This document shows positions 36,924 through 45,337 of a stretch of 64,000 nt of DNA, piece after piece; within the stretch, counting starts at the first letter, position 1, and each line of letters opens with the position of its first letter. Below the pieces are notes generated by a model, which had not been told where the DNA came from, made no database searches, and saw only the letters and a list, made by a program, of their open reading frames with translations. This DNA comes from Cognatundibacterium crateris. Lineage in GTDB: Bacteria > Pseudomonadota > Gammaproteobacteria > Burkholderiales > Burkholderiaceae_D. The translations under genes and the position numbers were made by a program. The stretch lies in the NCBI RefSeq assembly GCF_010078235.1, contig NZ_JAABOS010000002.1, forward strand, positions 310,001-374,000, written 5' to 3'.

Positions 36924-38171
36924 ATGCAAGATTATCTGGATGCGCTGGAAACCCGTAATCCGCTGAACCGCGAACAGACGCTGATGAACCGGCTGCCACA
37001 ACTGATCGCCCATGCGCAGCAGGCCCCCGGCTGGAGCCGCATACTGCAAGGCGTGCACGCGCCTGAAATATGCAGCAGGGCCGCACTGGCCAGCCTGCCA
37101 GTCACGCGCAAATCCGATCTGAAAACGCTGCAAAGCGTGCTGCGCCCTTTCGGTGGACTGACTACCGCTGCACCGCATGAACTGGCGCGCATCTTCATGT
37201 CGCCCGGCCCTATCTTCGATCCGGAAGGCCGTGGCGCCGACTGGTGGCGCTTTGCACGTCCGCTGCATGCAGTCGGACTGCGTAAAGGCCAGCTGATACA
37301 AAACTGCTTTTCCTATCATTTCACACCCGCGGCCTTCATGGTCGAAAGCGCCGCCGCCAGACTAGGCTGCACCGTGATACCGGCCGGTACCGGGCAGACA
37401 GAAATGCAGGTGCAGGCGATGGCTGAACTCAGGCCGGATGCCTACATAGGCACACCGAGCTTCCTCAAAATCATCATAGAAAAAGCACAGGACAGCGGTG
37501 CCGATATCTCCAGCCTGCAAAAAGCGGTGGTTGGTGCCGAGGCATTACCACCTTCTTTGCGGGCATGGCTGCAACAACACGGGGTGCCGCATGTGCTGCA
37601 ATTGTATGCGAGTGCCGATGTCGGCAATATCGCCTACGAAACCATGAGCGAGGGTGAAGTCCATCCCGGCATGGTGTTGGATGAAGAGCTGATACTGGAA
37701 ATCGTACGCCCCGGAACCGGCGATGTCCTGCCTGAGGGTGAAGTCGGGGAAGTGGTGCTGACTTCCTTCAATCCCGACTATCCGCTGATACGCTTTGCGA
37801 CTGGCGACTTATCCGCCATCCTGCCCGGCATCTCGCCCTGTGGCCGTACTAACCAGCGTATCCGTGGCTGGCTGGGCCGCGCCGATCAGACCACCAAGGT
37901 GAAAGGCATGTTCGTGCATCCTTCGCAAATCGCTGAGGTACAAAAACGCCATCCCGAAATCATCAAGGCCAGGCTGGTGGTCAGCGGTGAGATGGGGAAT
38001 GACGCCATGAGCCTGCACTGCGAAACCCTGGCCCCATCCGAACACCTGCAGCAGGCGATTATCGCCAGCCTGCGCGACATCACCAAATTACGTGGCGAAG
38101 TTGAATTTGTGAGCCCGGCCAGCTTACCGAATGATGGCAAAGTGATCGCCGATATGCGCAGCTACCAGTAA
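36924..38171 (+). CDS. Phenylacetate-CoA ligase-like AMP-forming enzyme
   Basis: A 415-residue ANL ligase of the PaaK group, which activates aryl or arylacetic acids with ATP and CoA. Visible motifs are [18 protein letters not shown], a nonstandard P-loop region in place of the usual [34 protein letters not shown]; and [10 protein letters not shown] with the conserved aspartate. The C-terminal hinge is [21 protein letters not shown] 36924 has GGAAG upstream; the GTG nine codons earlier is rejected. The altered P-loop is common in this sub-branch, so activity toward phenylacetate itself is not assured. It is the last gene before the terminator at 38231. Confidence 0.88.
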   Translation: MQDYLDALETRNPLNREQTLMNRLPQLIAHAQQAPGWSRILQGVHAPEICSRAALASLPVTRKSDLKTLQSVLRPFGGLTTAAPHELARIFMSPGPIFDPEGRGADWWRFARPLHAVGLRKGQLIQNCFSYHFTPAAFMVESAAARLGCTVIPAGTGQTEMQVQAMAELRPDAYIGTPSFLKIIIEKAQDSGADISSLQKAVVGAEALPPSLRAWLQQHGVPHVLQLYASADVGNIAYETMSEGEVHPGMVLDEELILEIVRPGTGDVLPEGEVGEVVLTSFNPDYPLIRFATGDLSAILPGISPCGRTNQRIRGWLGRADQTTKVKGMFVHPSQIAEVQKRHPEIIKARLVVSGEMGNDAMSLHCETLAPSEHLQQAIIASLRDITKLRGEVEFVSPASLPNDGKVIADMRSYQ

Positions 38172-38230
38172 TTTTGCCTGGGTCAGCGCTCAGCATGGAG
38201 CGCGGCCTGCCTTGTTTCTCCTCGTGTTTG

Positions 38231-38257
38231 TGGACGCTGCCCGGCGTCCATTTTTTT
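38231..38257 (+). terminator. Intrinsic terminator of the ligase/Liv cluster
   Basis: TGGACGC (38231-38237) and GCGTCCA (38244-38250) form a stem with a 6-base loop, followed by seven T residues. It closes the cluster 60 bases after the PaaK-like gene and separates it from iorA. Confidence 0.92.
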
Positions 38258-38391
38258 GTGCACCATACGCTACACCGTCCGCTGTGTCGCCGATTTCCGA
38301 CAGCCGCCTGCTGCGCACAGCAGTAATCGCAATTTTGGCCTATAGTTCTAGCTTCATTCCCATCCAACCGATCCGGCAGGAGACATCAGCG

Positions 38392-38859
38392 ATGACACAA
38401 ATCAGCCAGTTAAGCATCAATCAACAAACCCATCAGCTTGATGTGGACCCATCCACCCCGGTACTGTGGGCCTTGCGCGATGCGCTGGGGCTGACCGGTA
38501 CCAAGTTTGGCTGCGGTGCGGCTTTGTGCGGTGCCTGCACCGTGCACATCAATGGCCAGGCCACCCGTTCTTGCGTGACGCCGGTTTCGGCAGTCGCCGG
38601 ACAGCAGATCACGACCATAGAAGGCATGGAAAACGATGCGGTCGGACGCGTGGTACAGGCGGCCTGGATACAGCATGATGTGGCGCAATGCGGCTATTGC
38701 CAGAGCGGTCAGATCATGAGCGCAACCGCTCTGCTGAAAACCAATAAAAAACCCAGCGATGCTGACATCGACGCCGCCATGGCAGGCAATATCTGCCGCT
38801 GCGGTACTTATCAGCGTATCCGTGCTGCGATACATGATGCCGCACGTCAGTTAGCCTGA
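38392..38859 (+). CDS. iorA: Isoquinoline 1-oxidoreductase-type alpha subunit (2Fe-2S)
   Basis: A 155-residue small subunit of a xanthine oxidase-family molybdenum hydroxylase. The plant-ferredoxin-type [2Fe-2S] cluster is bound by the cysteines in [18 protein letters not shown] plus the following RSC. The second, helical cluster uses [10 protein letters not shown] and [11 protein letters not shown]. It passes electrons from the molybdenum centre of the large subunit to an external acceptor. The open frame extends 60 codons upstream, but homologues start near [11 protein letters not shown] and GGAG precedes this ATG. It precedes the large subunit gene by 10 bases. Confidence 0.93.
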   Translation: MTQISQLSINQQTHQLDVDPSTPVLWALRDALGLTGTKFGCGAALCGACTVHINGQATRSCVTPVSAVAGQQITTIEGMENDAVGRVVQAAWIQHDVAQCGYCQSGQIMSATALLKTNKKPSDADIDAAMAGNICRCGTYQRIRAAIHDAARQLA

Positions 38860-38869
38860 GGGGAACAGT

Positions 38870-41110
38870 ATGCTATTCAATCATCAAGTGCTGAATTTGC
38901 CACCCGCGCTGCAAAACCGGCTGCAAGCCGCCCCAACGGGCCTGAGCCGCCGCCGTTTTTTGAAAGTCACCGCCAGTTCCGGCTTTGCGCTGGCTTGTTA
39001 TCCGCTGTTGCCAGACAACGCACAGGCGCAGGGTGCTGAGGCGAATCAGAAGGCCGGTCTGAAACCGACTCAGCAACCTTCGGCCTTTGTGCAGATTGCA
39101 GAAGATGGCATCGTGACGGTGACCATTAATCGTCTGGATTTCGGTCAGGGTGTGCAGACTGGTTTGCCGCTGATACTGGCGGAAGAACTGGATGCAGACT
39201 GGAGTCTGGTACGCAGCGTACATGGCACCAATTCGCCCGCTTATGCCGATCCTTTATTTGGCATCCATCTGACTGGCGGCTCGAATTCCATCAAGAACTC
39301 GTATATGCAGTACCGCGAACTCGGTGCGCGCACCCGTGCCATGCTGATCCAGGCCGCGGCGCAACAATGGAAAGCCGATCCGGCCAGCCTGAGCACCAAG
39401 GCCGGTTTTGTGATCCGTGCCGATGGCCAAAAACTGAGCTATGGTCAGTTGGCCAAAGCCGCCATGCAATTGCCAGTGCCTGAACAAGTGACGCTGAAAG
39501 ATCCGGCTAACTTCCGCCTGATCGGCCATGCCACCAAACGGCTGGATGCGGCAGCGAAATCGCGCGGTCAGCAAAAATATGGCATCGACGTGCGCTTGCC
39601 TGGCATGCTGACAGCCGTGGTGGCAAGACCACCGGTATTTGGTGCCCGCCTGCGCAGCCTGGATGATGCGGCAGCGAAAGCCATGCCTGGCGTCAAAGCA
39701 GTACGCCGCATCGCGCTTGATCGCGGTGCCGAAGGTGTGGCGATTATCGCCACCGGCTACTGGCAAGCCAAGCAGGCGCGCGATGCGCTGAAAGTCGAAT
39801 GGGATGTGGCGTCAGTAGAAAAAACCGACAGCCAGGCGCAGTTAGCCGCTTATCGCCAGCTGGCACGCCAGCCAGGTCAACAATTTTACAAAGACGATGT
39901 CGCTGGCATCGCCAAAGCCACGCATCAGATCAAGGCCGAATTCGTCTTTCCATATCTGGCGCATGCGCCGATGGAACCGCTGAATTGCACCGTTGCGCTT
40001 AAAGGTGACAGTGCTGAACTCTGGTGCGGCACCCAGATGGCGGGTATGGATGGGCTGGCAGCCGCACGCACGCTGGGTTTGAAGCCAGAAAATATTCTGG
40101 TGCATACCCAGGCTGCAGGCGGTGGTTTCGGCCGCCGTGCAGTGCCTAGCAATGATTACGTAGTGGAAGCCTGCCAGGTCGCCAAAGCCGCGCTGGATGC
40201 GGGCTTGCAGGCTCCGGTACGCACCGTCTGGAGCCGTGAAGACGACATCCGTGGCGGCTATTACCGCCCTATGCACCTGCACACTGCCCATATCGGCTTT
40301 GATGCGCAGGGCAAAATCCTGGGCTGGGATCATGTGATTGTCGGTCAGTCTATCGTGGCCGGTACCCTGTTTGAAGGCATGATGATTAAGGATGGGATTG
40401 ATGCGACTGCGGTAGAAGGCATGAAAGAACCGTATGCGCTGCCGATGCGGCTCACCGTGCATCATCCCAAAGTGAATGTGCCGGTACTGTGGTGGCGCAG
40501 CGTAGGTTCTACCCATACCGCATTTGTGATGGAAACCCTGATCGATGAAATCGCGCAGAAAACTAAACAGGACCCGGTTGCCTACCGCCTGAGCTTAATC
40601 GGCGATCAGCATCCACGTCACCGCGCTGCGCTGATGCTGGCGGTCGAGCAATCCGGCTATGGCAAACGCAAGCTGGCAAAAGGCCAGGCCTGGGGTGTGG
40701 CAGTGCATGAATCCTTTGAATCGGTAGTGGCCTATGTAGTGGTGGCATCGCTGCAAAAAACGCAGCCCAAACTGCTGGAAGTGACCGCGGGCGTGCATTG
40801 CAATCTGGCCGTCAATCCGGAAAGCGTACGCGCGCAAGTCGAAGGCGCAGCATTGATGGGTCTGGGCATGTGCCTGCCAGGCGCCGCCATCAGCCTGCGT
40901 CAGGGCGTGGTCGAGCAAAGTAATTTCTCTGACTATGTGGTTCCGCGCATCACCGATATGCCCAAAGTCGCGGTACACATCGTGCCCAGCGCCGATGCGC
41001 CGAAAGGCATGGGCGAACCCGGTCTGCCACCACTGGCACCCGCCTTCGCCAATGCCTTAGCACGCCTGCAACCCAAACGCCTGCGCGCCCTGCCATTCAA
41101 ACTGGCCTGA
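38870..41110 (+). CDS. iorB: Isoquinoline 1-oxidoreductase-type beta subunit (molybdopterin)
   Basis: A 746-residue molybdenum-cofactor subunit. The N-terminus carries a twin-arginine signal, LSRRRFLKVTASSG (arginines 27-29), so the folded complex is exported to the periplasm. The aldehyde oxidase/xanthine dehydrogenase fold shows IDVRLPGMLTAVVARPPVFG, the cofactor-binding AAGGGFGRRAVPSNDY and the catalytic glutamate in MGEPGLPPLAPAFANA near the C-terminus. No FAD subunit is present, as in IorAB-type enzymes. The natural substrate is unknown: homologues oxidise N-heterocycles or aldehydes. No cytochrome or cofactor-insertion gene adjoins it here. Confidence 0.93.
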   Translation: MLFNHQVLNLPPALQNRLQAAPTGLSRRRFLKVTASSGFALACYPLLPDNAQAQGAEANQKAGLKPTQQPSAFVQIAEDGIVTVTINRLDFGQGVQTGLPLILAEELDADWSLVRSVHGTNSPAYADPLFGIHLTGGSNSIKNSYMQYRELGARTRAMLIQAAAQQWKADPASLSTKAGFVIRADGQKLSYGQLAKAAMQLPVPEQVTLKDPANFRLIGHATKRLDAAAKSRGQQKYGIDVRLPGMLTAVVARPPVFGARLRSLDDAAAKAMPGVKAVRRIALDRGAEGVAIIATGYWQAKQARDALKVEWDVASVEKTDSQAQLAAYRQLARQPGQQFYKDDVAGIAKATHQIKAEFVFPYLAHAPMEPLNCTVALKGDSAELWCGTQMAGMDGLAAARTLGLKPENILVHTQAAGGGFGRRAVPSNDYVVEACQVAKAALDAGLQAPVRTVWSREDDIRGGYYRPMHLHTAHIGFDAQGKILGWDHVIVGQSIVAGTLFEGMMIKDGIDATAVEGMKEPYALPMRLTVHHPKVNVPVLWWRSVGSTHTAFVMETLIDEIAQKTKQDPVAYRLSLIGDQHPRHRAALMLAVEQSGYGKRKLAKGQAWGVAVHESFESVVAYVVVASLQKTQPKLLEVTAGVHCNLAVNPESVRAQVEGAALMGLGMCLPGAAISLRQGVVEQSNFSDYVVPRITDMPKVAVHIVPSADAPKGMGEPGLPPLAPAFANALARLQPKRLRALPFKLA

Positions 41111-41137
41111 ACGCAGTACTTGCAGACAGATACTGAC

Positions 41138-41190
41138 GCCAGCATATCATCCCCACCCGGCTCAGACAGCGGGTGGAAGTTCCGGTTCAG
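41138..41190. repeat. Diverged flanking repeat, left copy
   Basis: This stretch begins GCCAGC and, after nine variable bases, has a 23-base core (41154-41176) matching 21 positions of the core at 41587-41609. The core contains the inverted arms CCACCCG and CGGGTGG. A shared TTCAG follows. The right copy lies 433 bases away, on the other side of the small membrane-protein gene. Confidence 0.7.
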
Positions 41191-41227
41191 GCCACTCACA
41201 CCAGGCCATATCAAGCTGAAGATATTG

Positions 41228-41569
41228 ATGAAAATCATTGGAATAACAAGCTGGATCTTGTCCCTGTTTTTTTTCCTTATAGGTTTATGGACGACCAGTA
41301 CAAATGAATCAAACCTCGGCTTGCTGTTTCTTGTCGCAATCTTTTTCTTAATGCCTGTCACCTTGTACAACTGGCAGTTTGGACGACATAAAAACACACC
41401 AGAAACGTTGACGGTCATTGCCAGCCTATTGCCTTTGGCAATTGTCACAGCGTTTAGACATGCTTTCGAACCCTGGCTAGTCGGCTTTGTCGTTTTAGTC
41501 TGCCTGATGGTGAATGGCAGCGCTGTCATAAAATTGCGTCGCAAATTCCCGCAAGATTTTCGCCGATAA
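41228..41569 (+). CDS. Small hypothetical membrane protein
   Basis: A 113-residue protein of unknown function, flanked by two copies of a diverged repeat. It has about three or four hydrophobic segments: ITSWILSLFFFLIGLW, LLFLVAIFFLMPVTLY, LTVIASLLPLAIV and LVGFVVLVCLMV. A basic C-terminal tail (KLRRKFPQDFRR) follows. ATG 41228 is preferred over a TTG 36 codons upstream because the intervening peptide lies in the repeat. The ribosome binding site is weak. It could be an immunity-like or orphan gene; I do not recognise a family. Confidence 0.5.
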   Translation: MKIIGITSWILSLFFFLIGLWTTSTNESNLGLLFLVAIFFLMPVTLYNWQFGRHKNTPETLTVIASLLPLAIVTAFRHAFEPWLVGFVVLVCLMVNGSAVIKLRRKFPQDFRR

Positions 41570-41570
41570 A

Positions 41571-41626
41571 GCCAGCGCACCAACTCCACCGGGCTCGGAC
41601 AGCGGGTGGTGGCTAGACAGTTCAGA
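41571..41626. repeat. Diverged flanking repeat, right copy
   Basis: This is the second copy of the element at 41138-41190. It starts with GCCAGC directly after the stop codon of the small membrane-protein gene, keeps the nine-base spacing and carries the 23-base core at 41587-41609 with two differences. The hairpin arms are CCACCGG and CGGGTGG, with one mismatch. Confidence 0.7.
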
Positions 41627-41755
41627 CTAACCCATACTGAGAGGCCGTGATCGCTGGAATTCTCGGTGATTCAAACGCACGCGTATGTGCAGAAAAGTGA
41701 TGTGTAGGCTTATTTTTTCAATCGCGAACTTGTACCTCGCGGCTGAATTGGTTTG

Positions 41756-42229
41756 TTACTCATGACGATCAAACTTCCACTGTCCATCCACCCTAATAAA
41801 AATAAAGTTCTCATCAATTGAGCGCTTATCTCGCAACAGAGTATTCAATTCAGCGCTGAGTTGAATCGTATTTTCATCTATCACAGACCATTTCCAAATT
41901 TTGCTAAAACCATATCTGTTTACATCATTTTGCATAGGTGGGTAGCGCAGTACTCGCCTTCCATTTTCTGTGGTGCGCAATTCTAAAGTTTCTTTGCGAA
42001 GTTCTTTTTGAGTGAGGCTATAAAGAAATTGCATGATGGGGTTGATTGCATCGCGAACGATGGCAACTTCATCTTTATTGTTTAACTCACTGAGATCGAC
42101 TCTTTGCTTGCCCTTGCGATAAGGATGCTCTTTTAAAAAGCTCAGATCCCAGCCACCATTATCGGCAAGAAGATGTCCAGGGAAGCATTGCATGAATGTG
42201 ACGATCAATAGTTGGCAAAGAATTTTCAT
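41756..42229 (-). CDS. Small exported protein of unknown function
   Basis: A 157-residue protein with a signal peptide (ILCQLLIVTFMQCFPGHLLA, cleavage near residue 22). The mature part is polar, with a central helical-looking stretch, VRDAINPIMQFLYSLTQKELRKE, and a C-terminal ENFIFIRVDGQWKFDRHE that resembles the end of small lipocalin-like or NTF2-like folds. I do not recognise the family. ATG 42229 is chosen over TTG 42241. The base composition is AT-richer than surrounding core genes, which fits an accessory origin. Confidence 0.65.
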   Translation of the reverse strand: MKILCQLLIVTFMQCFPGHLLADNGGWDLSFLKEHPYRKGKQRVDLSELNNKDEVAIVRDAINPIMQFLYSLTQKELRKETLELRTTENGRRVLRYPPMQNDVNRYGFSKIWKWSVIDENTIQLSAELNTLLRDKRSIDENFIFIRVDGQWKFDRHE

Positions 42230-42241
42230 GTGATTACTCAA

Positions 42242-42662
42242 ATATACCTATCTCAAATTGCGAACGTTTTTCGTCAGCGGCCAAGGCTGACCAACATCTA
42301 CTATTCAGGCATTGGGAAAATTAAATCCAATTCTTCTACATCGTCTGACTTGAAAGCCAGGCACCGTCTCGCATAAATATCAGCCAATATTCCACACCTG
42401 AGTTAACTGCATTTTTATTACGTGGAATAATATAAAGCACTTGCATAATTTTCATTGTCGATATGAGACATCTCTTTCCTTGATACCGAAAGTACTATCG
42501 CTCTATGGAATACCCGTTAAGAGGTAATGTGCTCTCATCTACCTACAACTGAAAATCAATAAGGATCAGATTAAAACCTGTTCGACCGACTGGAAAGAAC
42601 TTCACGTAGCGGTCTTAGCTTAAATAGCATTAATAGGCTTTAGCGTCCTTTCTGAGACGCCT
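42242..42662. other. Gene-free AT-rich stretch
   Basis: 421 bases without a credible reading frame, RNA or strong inverted repeat on either strand. It lies between two small minus-strand genes in the accessory segment downstream of iorB. It could be the decayed remainder of one or more genes, but no recognisable peptide remains. Confidence 0.5.
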
Positions 42663-42881
42663 CTATCTGCGCCAGTAATGATGATGGTGCTCATAAGGTT
42701 CCCACCACACGACGGGTCTGACCACAGGAACCGGGACGCTGACATAGGCGCGTGGGGCGGGGACTACCACGGCGCAGGCGCTTAGTGTGCTGATGGAGAG
42801 CGCGATGCATCCCAGTGCGGATGCGCGCTGAATCAGCTTGATGATGCGGATGGTATGGATGTTACGGCTGCTGGCAGACAT
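42663..42881 (-). CDS. Small lipoprotein, Pro/Val- and His-rich
   Basis: A 72-residue lipoprotein. The signal peptide ends in the lipobox LSAC (about residues 33-36), so lipidation of that cysteine is expected. The short mature part is rich in Pro and Val (PAPRAYVSVPVPVVRP) and ends WWEPYEHHHHYWRR. The four consecutive histidines could bind metal. An excellent AAGGAGAG precedes ATG 42881; the longer frame is rejected. No family function is known to me. It lies downstream of the carbonic anhydrase terminator. Confidence 0.75.
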   Translation of the reverse strand: MSASSRNIHTIRIIKLIQRASALGCIALSISTLSACAVVVPAPRAYVSVPVPVVRPVVWWEPYEHHHHYWRR

Positions 42882-43013
42882 GGTGCTCTCCTTGGCTGAG
42901 CGGTGACATTGCGCGCAGATAAAGATGGCGCAACAATCTGCTTTTAGCGTTACATGCATCAGTCTGGTTGACCTTGTGCAGCAGCTGTTTTGTATCGCAC
43001 TGTCACACACAGC

Positions 43014-43041
43014 AAAAAAATACCCGGCTGATACGCCGGGT
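43014..43041 (-). terminator. Intrinsic terminator of the carbonic anhydrase gene
   Basis: On the minus strand ACCCGGC and GCCGGGT (arms 43035-43041 and 43022-43028) form a 7-base stem with a 6-base loop, followed by A and seven T residues. It lies 41 bases after the stop codon. Confidence 0.9.
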
Positions 43042-43081
43042 GAATTGGATAGACAGACTGCTCAGGAGATGCGTTTTCCGC

Positions 43082-44149
43082 TTAACTCGATTCTTTGATC
43101 ATGCGGCCAAAACCTTTCTGTACCGGTCTGGCATTCATCGGATACAGGCGATGGAAAATGCCTATCTGTTCGGCCGACAATTCTATCGGCTCTTTCATCA
43201 CCATCCATAACACGCCTTCGCTGCAAGGTGGTGTGGTGAGTGAACCCATAAAGGTGTAGTAGCCGCGTTTGAGTGGCAGGATATTGCTGAGGTCCATCGC
43301 ACTCAGAGCGGACACCGCTTCATTTTTTTCGAGTGGCAGATTATTCCAGACCAGCTGTACCAATGCATGCGCTTTGCCGCGTTCTATCAGCACCGCCACG
43401 ACGGCCAGCTTGCCATCGGCGTCTTTGTGCACCAGATGCACCACCATCTCAAAACTCTTGCCATTGATGCGCTCTTCCGACGGTTTGTGGAAGTGGAATT
43501 GCATCAGTTCATAACTGCGGCCCATCACGGTGATGAAGTTACCGGCGGCGACATTGACCTGTATCGTATGACCGTTATCGATCACATTAAAGCCGGATAA
43601 TTTGTAATCAAAATTGATGGGATCGAGATCGACTTTAATGCCGTCGCGAATATCTATCGGCGACTGGCGGTCGCCGTTATCACATTTGGCATTGGCCGGA
43701 TTCATTTTGCCCCAGTTGAGCGGACTGCCCTCGCCCTGATATCCCCAATGCAGCGCGCCATGTCCGCCCATGGCAGCGACAATTGCCGCCGTACCGTGCT
43801 CGGCTTCTTTTTTAGGTTCCGCTTTCTTTACCACCGGTGGCGCATAGCTGCGCACCACAGGACGGGCTTTGGGCGCCTCCTCGCGTTCTTTTTCTTTACG
43901 TAAGACGGCTAAGCGCTCAGCGATCTTGGCAGCCAGTTCATCCGCCTGCAGCGCTTCTTTGGCAGCCATCTCTTTGCTGTCTTTTTCTTTGTCTTTAGAG
44001 GATTTTTTAGACTCTTTCTTCTCAGACGCGCTGTCTTCCTTGGCCGATGCCTGTTTGATCGGTTTCGAGGGCGACGAGGCTGGGCCGTCATTTGCGTGAG
44101 CAAAGCTCGCCAGCAGCAGGGTCAACAGGAGGGCGGGATAGCGGCGCAT
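43082..44149 (-). CDS. Alpha-type carbonic anhydrase with charged N-terminal extension
   Basis: A 355-residue periplasmic alpha carbonic anhydrase, which interconverts CO2 and bicarbonate. After a signal peptide ending near AHAND (residue 20), residues 22-118 form a Lys/Glu/Ser-rich, probably helical extension not present in typical enzymes. The catalytic domain begins at HWGYQGEGSPLNWG. Zinc ligands are His219 and His221 in FHFHKPSEE and His238 in MVVHLVHKD. Cys156 and the cysteine in TTPPCSEG can form the usual disulfide. ATG 44149 gives the signal peptide; the longer frame is rejected, though no strong ribosome binding site is visible. It is flanked by its own terminator and looks monocistronic. 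Confidence 0.9.
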   Translation of the reverse strand: MRRYPALLLTLLLASFAHANDGPASSPSKPIKQASAKEDSASEKKESKKSSKDKEKDSKEMAAKEALQADELAAKIAERLAVLRKEKEREEAPKARPVVRSYAPPVVKKAEPKKEAEHGTAAIVAAMGGHGALHWGYQGEGSPLNWGKMNPANAKCDNGDRQSPIDIRDGIKVDLDPINFDYKLSGFNVIDNGHTIQVNVAAGNFITVMGRSYELMQFHFHKPSEERINGKSFEMVVHLVHKDADGKLAVVAVLIERGKAHALVQLVWNNLPLEKNEAVSALSAMDLSNILPLKRGYYTFMGSLTTPPCSEGVLWMVMKEPIELSAEQIGIFHRLYPMNARPVQKGFGRMIKESS

Positions 44150-44423
44150 AATCGGAGCATTTCTGGTAGGGAATAATCCGGTTACGGCAACTACTACGCC
44201 AAACTTGAGGTTGCACACGAAGTTCAGCGAATTCCGCTTAACTCCGCAGATACTGACGTGTCCTATCCGCTTTTCTGCCTCCAAAGAGCGTATGGGTAAG
44301 CAGGTAATTAGATGATATTGTGCAAAACAACGGACCTGAGCTGGAGTAAGCTTGAGGCTGAATTGACGGCCTCAACAATGCGGGCCACAGTGCTGATTTT
44401 CCCTACAATAACCAGGAGATGCG

Positions 44424-45278
44424 ATGACTTATCTATGCTTTGACTTCCATATCAGCGACAAAATTGCGCATCTGCGCTTTAATCGCCCCGATAGCATGAA
44501 CACCATGCAGCCGGTGTTTTTCCGTGAACTGAGCGCAATACTGCGCCAGTTACAGCAGGAAGCCGCAGCAAGGGTGCTGATCCTGTCTTCGACTGGTAAG
44601 CATTTCACGGCAGGTATGGCGCTGGATGTGTTCACCAGCGGCAGCTTCAGCCTGGATGATCAGCAAGCGACCGGACGTGCCAATATCGGTCTGGTGCTGC
44701 AAGAGATGCATCAGTGCTTTAACCAGCTGGAAGCCTTGCGCATGCCCGTCATTGCAGCGATCCACGGTGGTTGCATCGGGGGCGGTGTGGACCTGGTCTG
44801 CGCCACTGATATCCGGCTGGCCAGCCAGGATGCGTTTTTCTGTATTCAGGAAATCAATATTGGTATGACGGCTGACCTTGGCACTTTACAGCGTCTGCCT
44901 AAGCTGATTCCCGAAGGTATCGTGCATGAGATGGCCTATACCGGCCGCCGCTTACCGGCTGCGCGCGCCATGGCAGTCGGACTGGTGAATGAAGTGTTTG
45001 ATACGCAGGAAGCGATGCTGGCAGCAGCCCTGCAAATGGCGACAGAAATCGCAGCCAAACCGCCAGTGGCAATCTGGGGCAGCAAGCAGGCTATCCACTA
45101 TGCACGCGACCACAGCACGCATGACGCTTTACAGCAAATGAGCTGGCTGCAATCCGGCATCTGGCAAAGCAGTAATCTGCTCGAAGCCTTCATGGCAAAG
45201 CAACAGGGCCGCGCCACCCAGTTTGCCGATCTGGCGCCGCTGAAACCCTTTACGGATGCGGCTTATACGCTGAAATAA
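44424..45278 (+). CDS. Crotonase family, dienoyl-CoA isomerase-like
   Basis: A 284-residue enoyl-CoA hydratase/isomerase superfamily member. The oxyanion-hole region is HGGCIGGGVDLVCATDIRLA. The later FCIQEINIGMTADLGTLQRLP closely resembles delta(3,5)-delta(2,4)-dienoyl-CoA isomerase, with a Glu and an Asp at the positions used for catalysis in the mammalian enzyme ECH1. It likely shifts double bases of the acyl chain during oxidation of unsaturated fatty acids. CAGGAG precedes the ATG. It stands alone and converges with the small gene at 45338, so a link to the ligase clusters is not shown. Confidence 0.88.
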   Translation: MTYLCFDFHISDKIAHLRFNRPDSMNTMQPVFFRELSAILRQLQQEAAARVLILSSTGKHFTAGMALDVFTSGSFSLDDQQATGRANIGLVLQEMHQCFNQLEALRMPVIAAIHGGCIGGGVDLVCATDIRLASQDAFFCIQEINIGMTADLGTLQRLPKLIPEGIVHEMAYTGRRLPAARAMAVGLVNEVFDTQEAMLAAALQMATEIAAKPPVAIWGSKQAIHYARDHSTHDALQQMSWLQSGIWQSSNLLEAFMAKQQGRATQFADLAPLKPFTDAAYTLK

Positions 45279-45290
45279 ACATCAGAGGCC

Positions 45291-45330
45291 AGCGCCTGTG
45301 GCACAGCGCTTACTCCCGGCCACAGGCGCG
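45291..45330. terminator. Hairpin between convergent genes
   Basis: GCGCCTGTGGC (45292-45302) and GCCACAGGCGC (45319-45329) are perfectly complementary 11-base arms with a 16-base loop, between the convergent crotonase and 96-residue hypothetical genes. There is no U-tract. A bidirectional stop is plausible. Confidence 0.5.
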
Positions 45331-45337
45331 ATATAGT

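Noticed and set aside
39842..40516. Minus-strand frame of 224 codons inside iorB
   Set aside because: Opposite the conserved molybdopterin-binding region of iorB; not coding.
42968..43210. Plus-strand frame of 80 codons opposite the end of the carbonic anhydrase gene
   Set aside because: It spans the carbonic anhydrase terminator and lies antisense to that gene.
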